Source of the DNA: a virus
DNA length: 60,036 nt
IMG/VR virus record: IMGVR_UViG_3300017605_000626
Location: 64,001-124,036 of that record
Strand: one strand, 5' to 3'
The notes beneath the pieces are model-generated. The model was not told the origin of the DNA and searched no databases. It saw only the letters and a program-made list of their open reading frames with translations. Positions 53,105 through 58,728 of this stretch are shown piece after piece (position 1 is the first letter of the stretch; every line of letters starts with the position of its first letter). The position numbers were made by a program, and so were the translations under genes.

Positions 53105-53639
53105 CTGTGCAAATGTCCAATTCTCTCCATCTCTTAAGAAACAGTTCTTTACCTTGTTTAAAGCTTTTCGCAGGCTCCCAATCTATTTTCTTTAATATCT
53201 TCTTAGCTCCAATGCTATCTTCATCGCCCCAATATACTACACGTTCTATCAAATATGCAAGCTCATCAAATTCTTTAACTCTTTCCCAAGCCGCCTTATC
53301 ATTAAAGATTTTATACTTATTTAAGATAAGTAGTGTAGCACCATGTTCTAATTTTCTATAGTTAGGAAGAAGTATCTTTAAAGGTCTGGGCACTTCAACA
53401 TAGTAACTTTCTCCAGTGTCGTGCCCTAGCCCTAAAGGCTTGTATTTCTTTTCTTTAACTAAGTAACTGACCAATCTACTGTGGTCGTTTATAGGGCAAA
53501 ATCTTTTTGAATGCCCACCATATCGACATAACTGTGAGCCAGAATGCGCTATATCCTCTATAGTTACATTGTCAATAGTCTTATGAAAGTTAGATAAATC
53601 TATATAGTTATTACTTACTGTTCGTATAATATTACTCAT
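53097..53639 (-). CDS. HD-domain phosphohydrolase-like protein
   Basis: The 180 residues contain CRYGGHSKRFCPINDHSRLV and GLGHDTGESYYVEVPRPLK, with the spaced histidines, the HD doublet and the E-x-x-x-x-x-x-P-x-K pattern of YfbR-like or phage HD-domain proteins. Known relatives hydrolyse deoxynucleoside monophosphates. Substrate here is not known. The tRNA array begins just upstream. Confidence 0.7.
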   Translation of the reverse strand: MSNIIRTVSNNYIDLSNFHKTIDNVTIEDIAHSGSQLCRYGGHSKRFCPINDHSRLVSYLVKEKKYKPLGLGHDTGESYYVEVPRPLKILLPNYRKLEHGATLLILNKYKIFNDKAAWERVKEFDELAYLIERVVYWGDEDSIGAKKILKKIDWEPAKSFKQGKELFLKRWRELDICTDD

Positions 53640-53655
53640 TTACTTCCTTTAAATT

Positions 53656-53734
53656 TGGTCCCACTGACGGGATTCGGACCCGTGATAGCCAGCGTGACGG
53701 GCTGGTGCATTGAGCCAGACTTTGCTACAGTGGG
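53656..53734 (-). tRNA. tRNA-Asp (GTC)
   Basis: Acceptor CCCACTG/CAGTGGG, A73 and encoded CCA are seen. The anticodon arm is CCAGC-CCGTCAC-GCTGG with anticodon GTC. Two odd bases: position 33 is C instead of U, and the T-loop reads TCCGAAT, so position 55 is C. Confidence 0.85.
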
Positions 53735-53735
53735 A

Positions 53736-53810
53736 TGGCTGGAGGGGTGGGATTCGGACCCACATATTCTTCATTAACAGTGAAGCGCCTTGCCTGTCGG
53801 CCACCCGCCA
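53736..53810 (-). tRNA. tRNA-Asn (GTT)
   Basis: Acceptor TGGCGGG/CCCTCCA has one C-T mismatch; G73 and CCA are encoded. The anticodon arm is CTTCA-CTGTTAA-TGAAG. The T-loop TCCGAAT has C55, like the neighbouring tRNA-Asp, one base away. Confidence 0.88.
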
Positions 53811-54044
53811 TTAAAAATCTTCATCTAATATGTTTGATATTAATTCCCAAGTACATTTTTTTTCATGCGGATCTTGCCAATCCTGCCCGCAAAATAAACA
53901 TTTGTGGCTAAATTCATCGTAGCAAGACATTCTAGATGTTATCTCCCACATGTATGTTTTTAACTTGGAGAACTTATCTACGTTATTTATCATTCTTATT
54001 AATACTTTTGGTTTAATAAGTGACACATCAATTTTTTGTAGCAT
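53811..54044 (-). CDS. Small CCHC-type protein
   Basis: I start at the ATG 54044 (MLQKIDVSLIKPKVLIRMIN) because an earlier start would lie in tRNA-Met. The 77 residues have CLFCGQDWQDPHEKKC near the C-terminus, a C-x2-C-x7-H-x3-C set likely binding one zinc. It fills the space between two tRNA genes exactly. Confidence 0.55.
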   Translation of the reverse strand: MLQKIDVSLIKPKVLIRMINNVDKFSKLKTYMWEITSRMSCYDEFSHKCLFCGQDWQDPHEKKCTWELISNILDEDF

Positions 54045-54064
54045 ATCTTTATTTTCAATAAGTT

Positions 54065-54151
54065 TGGTAGCGGGATTGGGAGTCGAACCCAACTGGGCAT
54101 TAAAGCCATAAGCTTATGAGACTTACAAGTCACCGTAACTACATTCCCGCA
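54065..54151 (-). tRNA. tRNA-Met (CAT), enlarged variable region
   Basis: Acceptor GCGGGA/TCCCGC pairs with a T-T mismatch at 1-72; A73 and CCA are encoded. The anticodon arm TAAGT-CTCATAA-GCTTA has the standard Met loop. A 16-base variable region follows, unusually long for Met. The T-arm TTGGG-TTCGACT-CCCAA is perfect. The D-arm is poorly formed. tRNA-Ile with a modified CAT is an alternative. Confidence 0.62.
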
Positions 54152-54159
54152 TTATATTT

Positions 54160-54235
54160 TGGAGCCAATGAAAGGAGTTGAACCCTTAACCTTCGCATTA
54201 CAAATGCGCTGCTCTGCCAATTGAGCTACACTGGC
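54160..54235 (-). tRNA. tRNA-Thr (TGT)
   Basis: Acceptor GCCAGTG/CATTGGC with one G-U, T73 and CCA; D-arm GCTC/GAGC; anticodon arm GCGCA-TTTGTAA-TGCGA; T-loop TTCAACT. All parts are regular. Confidence 0.95.
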
Positions 54236-54241
54236 TAATTA

Positions 54242-54331
54242 TTACCAAGATTGATAATTGTCTATGTCTACTCCATCAAATACAAATATAAGAACTATTA
54301 CTGCAATTAGAAAAGCAAGTAATCCTATCAT
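54242..54331 (-). CDS. 29-residue membrane peptide (possible)
   Basis: The frame encodes MIGLLAFLIAVIVLIFVFDG followed by a short acidic end, a single helix. No ribosome site is evident, and a promoter-like sequence overlaps its start, so it may not be translated. Confidence 0.3.
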   Translation of the reverse strand: MIGLLAFLIAVIVLIFVFDGVDIDNYQSW

Positions 54332-54350
54332 ATCTAAAGTTTTTTGTCAA
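54322..54350 (-). promoter_or_regulatory. Sigma-70-like promoter upstream of the Thr-Met-Asn-Asp tRNA genes
   Basis: On the - strand TTGACA (54350-54345) is followed after 17 bases by TAGGAT (54327-54322; four of six matches). It points toward tRNA-Thr and the tRNA genes beyond it. Confidence 0.5.
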
Positions 54351-54377
54351 GTTCAAAATGGTTTATCTAGTAAAATT

Positions 54378-54938
54378 TTAATTAATTGCAGCTATTAATT
54401 TAGCTAGTTCTATAAATCTTTCTTGAGATAAACACATTTTCATATAATTAATATCTTTGTGAACCCATTGTATGTTATCCATTGTGTATCCTTTTGAAGA
54501 ATCAATTCTATCTAAAGAAGCTGTGTTTTCCCCATTGGCTAGCTTTTTAGAATTTTCGGCAAATTCTATAGGAAGTCCTGTTAATTTGCATTTTTTATCT
54601 TGTGCTATAAATAAGTTATAGGCATCTTCTATGGTTATTTCAATTGGAATATTTCTAGTTCTAGCGGTAGCTTTAATTCTACTCCAAATTGATCCTGATA
54701 GTTCTTTATAGCCATTAAATTGTGGATGATTTTGTCTCATTCTTGGCCAAATATTTTTTAAGCGTGAGCAACCACAAGATTTTGTTGGATATTTTTTTAC
54801 TTTTAACTTAGCTCCTATTACAGTTGTTAATTTTCCACAATCACATTTACATAAATAATATTTTCCTCTTTGAGTTTCTTTACGAATGTCATATACTTCT
54901 TCTAAAACCGTTAGTTGGTTGAATTTTAATCCTATCAT
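54378..54938 (-). CDS. HNH endonuclease with N-terminal zinc module
   Basis: The 186 residues start with the module seen in two other endonucleases here (FNQLTVLEE, CKCDCGK, KSCGCSR). The nuclease part has KCKLTGLPIEF, ASLDRIDSSKGYTMDNIQWV and HKDINYMK, an HNH/HNN-type metal finger. Its start lies 50 bases inside the end of the upstream gene, suggesting insertion there. It is probably a mobile endonuclease. Confidence 0.8.
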   Translation of the reverse strand: MIGLKFNQLTVLEEVYDIRKETQRGKYYLCKCDCGKLTTVIGAKLKVKKYPTKSCGCSRLKNIWPRMRQNHPQFNGYKELSGSIWSRIKATARTRNIPIEITIEDAYNLFIAQDKKCKLTGLPIEFAENSKKLANGENTASLDRIDSSKGYTMDNIQWVHKDINYMKMCLSQERFIELAKLIAAIN

Positions 54939-55431
54939 TGAATGGTTTATCCGTTAATATGTTTAAATAATATAATAATTTTTTGTGTAGTTTATCTTTC
55001 TTTTTAAATCCGTATTTTTCTGTAGCTATCTCTAGTATCCATTCTCTTATATCTGTTCCGAACTCTTCAGATCTAGCTTTAATATCACAAACTAGTTCCA
55101 TTAAATATACTTCAGGCATTAAGTGTATATTACCCCAATATTCAGGGTGATGGGGGTTAACTTTTACGTGATGTGCTATAGCACATTCTATTAATTCAAT
55201 TGGACCTTCTTCTTCTAATACTAGATATCTAAACTCTATACCATGAAATTTAGATTGGTCATGTATCATTCCGTTGGCTATGATCTGCCGCCCCATATCT
55301 ATATTAGTGTGGCGGCTTATTAAATATTCTCCTATTACTATAGTGCTTTCTTGTACATGCTTTATATGTCTTAATAGCCTATCTATACCCTTGGTATTTA
55401 TAGCTATTTCACTCTGTTGTGCGGCATTCAT
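54889..55431 (-). CDS. DUF5662-like HD-type protein
   Basis: The 180 residues contain GMIHDQSKFHGIEFRYLVLE and AHHVKVNPHHPEYWG, the HD-S-K-F and HHP-x-x-W motifs of the DUF5662 family, which has an HD-like metal site. Its biochemical role is unknown. The last 16 residues are encoded within the start of the HNH gene, so the native C-terminus may have been replaced. Confidence 0.75.
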   Translation of the reverse strand: MNAAQQSEIAINTKGIDRLLRHIKHVQESTIVIGEYLISRHTNIDMGRQIIANGMIHDQSKFHGIEFRYLVLEEEGPIELIECAIAHHVKVNPHHPEYWGNIHLMPEVYLMELVCDIKARSEEFGTDIREWILEIATEKYGFKKKDKLHKKLLYYLNILTDKPFNDRIKIQPTNGFRRSI

Positions 55432-55721
55432 ATTTTATTTTGTTTGCATTTGTCGTACCATTCTTTGTTTAAAGCTTCTTCCTCCATATCAGCTCTGGTA
55501 CGTATTGCTCCAATTCTTTCTCTATATACTTGCCCAATTTCCCAACATCTTTTACAAAATGTACTTGGGTAATCACCGTAATCTCTTGGGTCATATACTC
55601 TATGTTTATCACATAAATCTTTTGAGCATAGCCTGCATTTTGCAGTTCCATTACTTGTTCCAGTGCAAATATCACAGGTATAAACGTATCTTTTTACAGT
55701 TTCTTCTGTTGTTTTTCTCAT
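55428..55721 (-). CDS. Cys-rich zinc-finger protein
   Basis: I start at the ATG 55721 (MRKTTEETVKRYVYTCDICT); longer versions would run through two tRNA-Ser genes. The 97 residues have CDIC, CRLC, CDKH and CKRC sets, enough for two zinc sites. The C-terminal helix is charged. The stop overlaps the next start (ATGA). Confidence 0.6.
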   Translation of the reverse strand: MRKTTEETVKRYVYTCDICTGTSNGTAKCRLCSKDLCDKHRVYDPRDYGDYPSTFCKRCWEIGQVYRERIGAIRTRADMEEEALNKEWYDKCKQNKI

Positions 55722-55728
55722 ATATTTA

Positions 55729-55817
55729 TGGCGGAGATAACAAGTTTCGAACTTGTTTGCCCTTTCGGACAACCTCAGTTTAGCAAACTGGTGCGTTTCC
55801 AAACCCGCCCTATCTCC
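55729..55817 (-). tRNA. tRNA-Ser (GCT)
   Basis: Acceptor GGAGATA/TATCTCC is perfect, with G73 and CCA. The anticodon loop is TTGCTAA. The class II variable arm TTGTCC-GAAA-GGGCAA is well paired, and the T-arm ACAAG-TTCGAAA-CTTGT is regular. Confidence 0.92.
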
Positions 55818-55825
55818 TTTTATTT

Positions 55826-55912
55826 TGGCAGTGAGTGTCGGAGTTGAACCGACCAGAGTTTTACCTCCCGCAGTTTTCAGGACTGTTTGGCGTGCCACAT
55901 GCCGAACTCACT
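55826..55912 (-). tRNA. tRNA-Ser (TGA)
   Basis: Acceptor AGTGAGT/ACTCACT is perfect, with G73 and CCA. D-arm GGC/GCC. The anticodon loop is CCTGAAA, so base 33 is C instead of U. A long variable arm and the T-loop TTCAACT support a class II Ser tRNA. Confidence 0.85.
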
Positions 55913-55919
55913 ATTATTT

Positions 55920-56177
55920 TTATTCAAATCCAGGAAATATTACTCTTTCTTTGATTGGTGGTTCTATTCTTTTTCTAGGATTAAGCCGACCACTTTGGAA
56001 GAATTTTTTATATTGGCCGCCTGGATCAGCGTCTACATCAATTAACAATGTGCCTTCCTTAGATAGATAAACTCCTCCTATTGGAGTACATACACTCTCG
56101 GCCGTTGAAAGAATTTTAGTGTCAGGTGAGTATTGTTTAAGCTGATTTAATAAATCTCTGACTGTATTAATTTTCAT
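55920..56177 (-). CDS. Small protein of unknown function
   Basis: The 85 residues begin with TVRDLLNQLKQYSPDTKILS, a pattern common to small phage proteins with an alpha-beta-beta fold, and end in a basic PRKRIEPPIKERV segment. It lies between tRNA-Ser and a membrane peptide. Function unknown. Confidence 0.55.
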   Translation of the reverse strand: MKINTVRDLLNQLKQYSPDTKILSTAESVCTPIGGVYLSKEGTLLIDVDADPGGQYKKFFQSGRLNPRKRIEPPIKERVIFPGFE

Positions 56178-56188
56178 TGTTTTTATCC

Positions 56189-56299
56189 TTATTTGTTTTT
56201 CCTTCTCTCTTCGAAATATCTTTCCAATTCAATTAGTAGTTTAAGTATAAGAGGCAATAATATGACTGAACTTATTAATAATAATATAGCTGGTGACAT
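56189..56299 (-). CDS. 36-residue membrane peptide
   Basis: The frame encodes a hydrophobic helix (SPAILLLISSVILLPLILKL) and a charged end (EERRKNK), the usual form of tiny phage membrane proteins. No strong ribosome site is visible. It lies between two genes of the same strand. Confidence 0.4.
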   Translation of the reverse strand: MSPAILLLISSVILLPLILKLLIELERYFEERRKNK

Positions 56300-56307
56300 A
56301 ATAAAAT

Positions 56308-56386
56308 TGGAGGGAAGGGCGTGGATTCGAACCCGCGTTTTATAGGTTTTGCAGACCTATGCCTTTGGCCTCTTGGCTACCTCCCC
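56308..56386 (-). tRNA. tRNA-Cys (GCA)
   Basis: Acceptor GGGGAGG/CCTTCCC has one G-U; T73 and CCA are encoded. D-arm GCC/GGC; anticodon arm TAGGT-CTGCAAA-ACCTA. The T-arm (GCGGG/CACGC) has one mismatch and an eight-base loop, slightly irregular. Its 5' end overlaps the stop of the upstream small gene by ten bases. Confidence 0.83.
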
Positions 56387-56571
56387 ATTACTCTATACTT
56401 TGTTTTTCTAGATTGTTTCCAATTTTTTAGTGGCCGTTTATTAGCATTTTCACCACGATTGTAAGGACATAAACCGCACTTAATTTTTCCTTTTTGTTCT
56501 AGTTCATGTTTCCTTACTTTATTAGCGACTGATCTATTAGTTTCTATTTTACTTAGTCTCTTTAGTTTCAT
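56377..56571 (-). CDS. Small basic CxxC protein
   Basis: The 64 residues contain KCGLCPYNRGENANKRPLKN and SRKTKYR, a conserved small phage protein type with two cysteines and many basic residues, likely nucleic-acid binding. Its last three codons and stop lie in the tRNA-Cys gene, so one transcript cannot easily serve both at once. Confidence 0.6.
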   Translation of the reverse strand: MKLKRLSKIETNRSVANKVRKHELEQKGKIKCGLCPYNRGENANKRPLKNWKQSRKTKYRVMGR

Positions 56572-56578
56572 AAAGAAA

Positions 56579-56652
56579 TGGGGTGTACGGAGCGAATCGA
56601 ACGCTCGTATTGTGGGTCACAGCCACTTGTCTTACCATTAGACTACGTACAC
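56579..56652 (-). tRNA. tRNA-His (GTG)
   Basis: Acceptor GTGTACG/CGTACAC is perfect; C73 and CCA are encoded. Anticodon arm AGTGG-CTGTGAC-CCACA; T-arm GAGCG-TTCGATT-CGCTC. The base before position 1 is T, so the usual genome-encoded G-1 of bacterial tRNA-His is absent. Confidence 0.92.
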
Positions 56653-56655
56653 AGT

Positions 56656-56727
56656 TGGTGGAGGTAGGGGAGTTGAACCCCACTTATTGAATGCAAATCA
56701 ATCGTGCTCCCATTACACTATACGCCC
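56656..56727 (-). tRNA. tRNA-Ala (TGC)
   Basis: Acceptor GGGCGTA/TACCTCC has one mismatch and one G-U; A73 and CCA are encoded. D-arm GTG/CAC; anticodon arm ATTGA-TTTGCAT-TCAAT. The T-stem is only four pairs (GGGG/CCCC). The G3-U70 pair, the alanine identity element, is present. Confidence 0.8.
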
Positions 56728-56733
56728 CGAAAT

Positions 56734-56810
56734 TGGTCAGGATGGATGGATTCGAACCACCGGCCCCTCGGTTCCAGGCCGAGAACTCTACCAGACTGAG
56801 CTACATCCTG
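56734..56810 (-). tRNA. tRNA-Pro (TGG)
   Basis: Acceptor CAGGATG/CATCCTG is perfect; A73 and CCA are encoded. D-arm GCTC/GAGT; anticodon arm CTCGG-CCTGGAA-CCGAG, so position 33 is C; T-arm GGTGG-TTCGAAT-CCATC with one G-U. Confidence 0.88.
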
Positions 56811-56815
56811 AAGCT

Positions 56816-56905
56816 TTAAACTTGTGATTTAAGTACATAATATAGCAGTACTATAAGAAGTGCTGCTACTATTAAATCTGTTAAATGTGTAAACATAAAG
56901 TTCAT
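56816..56905 (-). CDS. 29-residue single-helix membrane protein
   Basis: From the ATG 56905 the peptide is MNFMFTHLTDLIVAALLIVL and onward, one membrane helix. An earlier ATG at 56953 is possible; longer versions would enter the tRNA-Tyr gene. Function unknown. Confidence 0.4.
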   Translation of the reverse strand: MNFMFTHLTDLIVAALLIVLLYYVLKSQV

Positions 56906-56957
56906 AATTTTAATCTCTGAATAAGATGGTATTGGTCTAATAAATTTATACATAATT

Positions 56958-57049
56958 TGGTGTAGACTGGTTGAATTGAACAACTCGCTCGACACTCCAC
57001 AATGTTTAATGAGCATCCGGGTTACAGCCGGACATGGAGAACAGCCTAC
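56958..57049 (-). tRNA. Atypical tRNA-Tyr (GTA), D-arm apparently missing
   Basis: Acceptor GTAGGCT/AGTCTAC (one G-U), A73 and CCA are good, as is the anticodon arm TCCGG-CTGTAAC-CCGGA with anticodon GTA. The T-arm AGTTG-TTCAATT-CAACC has one mismatch. Only ten bases join acceptor and anticodon stems, too few for a D-arm, and the variable region is about 30 bases. CTCCA in the short linker can pair with TGGAG in the variable region. Confidence 0.6.
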
Positions 57050-57057
57050 TTATATTT

Positions 57058-57131
57058 TGGTAGCGGGACTAGGAATCAAACCTAAATTTTTCGCTCATCA
57101 GGCGAACTTTCTATCATTGAAATATCCCGCT
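57058..57131 (-). tRNA. tRNA-Ile (GAT)
   Basis: Acceptor AGCGGGA/TCCCGCT is perfect; A73 and CCA are encoded. D-arm TTC/GAA; anticodon arm TTCGC-CTGATGA-GCGAA; T-arm TTAGG-TTTGATT-CCTAG with one weak pair. Confidence 0.93.
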
Positions 57132-57132
57132 A

Positions 57133-57216
57133 TGGTAGCCGAAGAAGGAGTCGAACCTTCAAAGATTTCTCCGGTTGGGTTTGAGCCAACTGCGTTTACC
57201 GTTTCACCATTCGGCT
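57133..57216 (-). tRNA. tRNA-Leu (CAA)
   Basis: Acceptor AGCCGAA/TTCGGCT is perfect; A73 and CCA are encoded. Anticodon arm GTTGG-CTCAAAC-CCAAC; class II variable arm; T-arm GAAGG-TTCGACT-CCTTC. Only one base separates it from tRNA-Ile. Confidence 0.95.
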
Positions 57217-57351
57217 TTAAGTAGAACATTTATAATCTTTTATTACCTTTATCTCTTTGCAATCAGTACATTCATAAGTCATTTCCCACGTACTAACTGG
57301 TTCTTTTATTATCTTAGCTTTAATACATTGCCATGTGTGGTTGTGTTCCAT
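57217..57351 (-). CDS. 44-residue CxxC protein between two tRNA-Leu genes
   Basis: The frame from ATG 57351 encodes MEHNHTWQCIKAKIIKEPVS and later YECTDCKEIK, with three or four cysteines that could hold a zinc ion. It fills the space between tRNA-Leu(TAG) and tRNA-Leu(CAA) exactly, which supports it as a real gene. Confidence 0.5.
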   Translation of the reverse strand: MEHNHTWQCIKAKIIKEPVSTWEMTYECTDCKEIKVIKDYKCST

Positions 57352-57357
57352 AAGTTT

Positions 57358-57440
57358 TGGTCCCATCTAGAGGACTTGAACCTCTACGCCCGAAGGCACA
57401 CGCTTCTAAGGCGTGCGTGGCTGCATTACACCAAGATGGG
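57358..57440 (-). tRNA. tRNA-Leu (TAG)
   Basis: Acceptor CCCATCT/AGATGGG is perfect; A73 and CCA are encoded. D-arm GTG/CAC; anticodon arm CACGC-CTTAGAA-GCGTG; variable arm TGCC-TTCG-GGCG; T-arm AGAGG-TTCAAGT-CCTCT. The 5' end overlaps the stop region of the upstream gene by 15 bases. Confidence 0.97.
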
Positions 57441-57647
57441 TTTGTTTACTGTTACTTCTATTTTTTCTATATCGTAAAAGTCTGATATATCTTCAAATAC
57501 TTTCTTACTCATCCTGTTTAAAATGTTTTCAAAATATATTTTTGTTTTTAAATCTATTGTAGAGATAATATCTTGTCTAGTTGGTTTATCTGTGAAGTAT
57601 AAAGTTGGTACGCTATCTTTCCAATTTCTGACTTTATATATAATCAT
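57426..57647 (-). CDS. Small protein of unknown function, ends inside tRNA-Leu
   Basis: The 73 residues (IIYKVRNWKDSVPTLYFTDK onward) look like a small alpha/beta domain. The last five codons and stop lie within tRNA-Leu(TAG). No motif is recognised. It overlaps the next upstream gene by four bases. Confidence 0.5.
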   Translation of the reverse strand: MIIYKVRNWKDSVPTLYFTDKPTRQDIISTIDLKTKIYFENILNRMSKKVFEDISDFYDIEKIEVTVNKPILV

Positions 57648-57862
57648 CTAGGAAATCCAAATATGTCATAAACAAACATCAAATATTTTCCTATTAAAGA
57701 AGCAATAAAACCCATTACTTTAATAAAACTAAGCGCAAACCAAGGCGACAATAACAGACATACTATACAACATACTAGTTTATGATCGCCCAGCCAATCT
57801 AAAATACTTTCTATTCTTTCTTCCCAACTATAATATATTCTCTTACTCACCTTTAGCCTCAT
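57644..57862 (-). CDS. Small membrane protein
   Basis: The 72 residues have a cytoplasmic-looking basic start and two hydrophobic segments (LVCCIVCLLLSPWFALSFIK and MGFIASLIGKYLMFVYDIFG). No family is recognised. It could be a holin candidate but nothing else supports this. Confidence 0.5.
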   Translation of the reverse strand: MRLKVSKRIYYSWEERIESILDWLGDHKLVCCIVCLLLSPWFALSFIKVMGFIASLIGKYLMFVYDIFGFPR

Positions 57863-58121
57863 GGTTATTTAATAGGGATATTATATCCCAAATTGTAGAT
57901 ACTGAGATATCAAATAATTCATTTCTCTGGCCTTCTTGGTTATTAAGATGAACTTCATCTATAAACTCATCCCATTCTTCTAGTACAAGACCTGTTGTTT
58001 CATGAATGTTATGGTGAGTTCCCCAACCTTTTCGGTCGGCCTTCTTAATAATAAACTCTCTTAACTGAGCTAAAGCTGTATCTATGTTTTCTATTGTTAC
58101 TGGTCTTCGCATTTGTGCCAA
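57843..58121 (-). CDS. MazG-like (all-alpha NTP pyrophosphatase) protein
   Basis: The 92 residues contain HETTGLVLEEWDEFIDEVHL and RNELFDISVSTIW, giving the ExxE ... ExxD metal pattern of MazG/dUTPase-2-type enzymes. Such phage proteins hydrolyse nucleoside triphosphates or lower alarmone levels. At this length it is a minimal single domain. An alternative start three codons later (58112) is possible. Confidence 0.65.
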   Translation of the reverse strand: MAQMRRPVTIENIDTALAQLREFIIKKADRKGWGTHHNIHETTGLVLEEWDEFIDEVHLNNQEGQRNELFDISVSTIWDIISLLNNHEAKGE

Positions 58122-58324
58122 CCCAATATCTCACAAATTCTAATGGTAAAATCCTGAAATACTTGTATATCATCCATATTCTGTTCAACTACTTCATAAT
58201 GTCTTATTTCGTTCTCCTTAATAAAACTTTTACATTCATTGAATAATCTATTTTTTGTCTCTAGTGTAGATTTAATTTGAATTTCTTCGTCTATTTCTTT
58301 TATTAATTCTTTAGTTATTTTCAT
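58097..58324 (-). CDS. Small acidic helical protein
   Basis: The 75 residues are mainly helical (ITKELIKEIDEEIQIKSTLE) and end in GWHKCEDQ. It overlaps the MazG-like gene by 25 bases. Function unknown. Confidence 0.5.
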   Translation of the reverse strand: MKITKELIKEIDEEIQIKSTLETKNRLFNECKSFIKENEIRHYEVVEQNMDDIQVFQDFTIRICEILGWHKCEDQ

Positions 58325-58334
58325 ATATATGTTT

Positions 58335-58408
58335 TGGCTCGGCGATTAAGATTCGAACTTAAATTAACGGAGTCAGAGTCCATTTTCTTACCATTAGAAG
58401 ATCACCGA
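58335..58408 (-). tRNA. tRNA-Gln (CTG)
   Basis: Acceptor TCGGTGA/TCGCCGA has one G-U; G73 and CCA are encoded. D-arm TTC/GAA; anticodon arm ATGGA-CTCTGAC-TCCGT with anticodon CTG; T-arm TTAAG-TTCGAAT-CTTAA. Confidence 0.93.
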
Positions 58409-58410
58409 AT

Positions 58411-58491
58411 TGGATGCGGGAACAGGAGGCGAACCGAAATTTCCCAACTTGAAAGGATGGTTGCCTAGTCCATTTAGCAGACAATGCCATA
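58411..58491 (-). pseudogene. Decayed tRNA-Glu (TTC)-like sequence
   Basis: A CCA end, a D-arm GTCT/AGGC and an anticodon arm CCATC-CTTTCAA-GTTGG (one mismatch, anticodon TTC) can be recognised. The acceptor stem and T-stem have several mismatches. It is best read as a degenerating tRNA-Glu. Confidence 0.4.
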
Positions 58492-58728
58492 TTATTTTTT
58501 CTCAATTACTTCGTACTTCACACAAGCACCATTATGATGATTTTTCAAAGCTAATACACTGTATAATATAGAGCCGGAATGAAGCCAAACTCCAATCCAA
58601 TTCTTTCTTTTTGCGTTGTATGCAATACCTAGACCGTGTAATGCCACAAGAGAGCCATGTACAAAAATACAAAGTCTTTCTAATTCTTCATTATAAATAA
58701 AACTTGATTTACTAGTTTGTTGTTTCAT
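58492..58728 (-). CDS. Small protein with hydrophobic middle
   Basis: The 78 residues contain ERLCIFVHGSLVALHGLGIA and WIGVWLHSGSILYSVLALKN, two moderately hydrophobic segments. It shares 17 bases with the HNH gene upstream. No family is recognised. Confidence 0.5.
   Translation of the reverse strand: MKQQTSKSSFIYNEELERLCIFVHGSLVALHGLGIAYNAKRKNWIGVWLHSGSILYSVLALKNHHNGACVKYEVIEKK

Noticed and set aside
54045-54092. N-terminal extension of the small CCHC protein
   Set aside because: The added residues come from the T-arm and acceptor end of tRNA-Met.
55722-55898. Long N-terminal extension of the zinc-finger protein at 55428
   Set aside because: It would run through tRNA-Ser(GCT) and into tRNA-Ser(TGA); the ATG at 55721 gives a sensible protein.
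56975-57224. Plus-strand open frames in the tRNA region
   Set aside because: They consist largely of reverse complements of tRNA genes (repeated xxGFEPT-like peptides) and are not genes.
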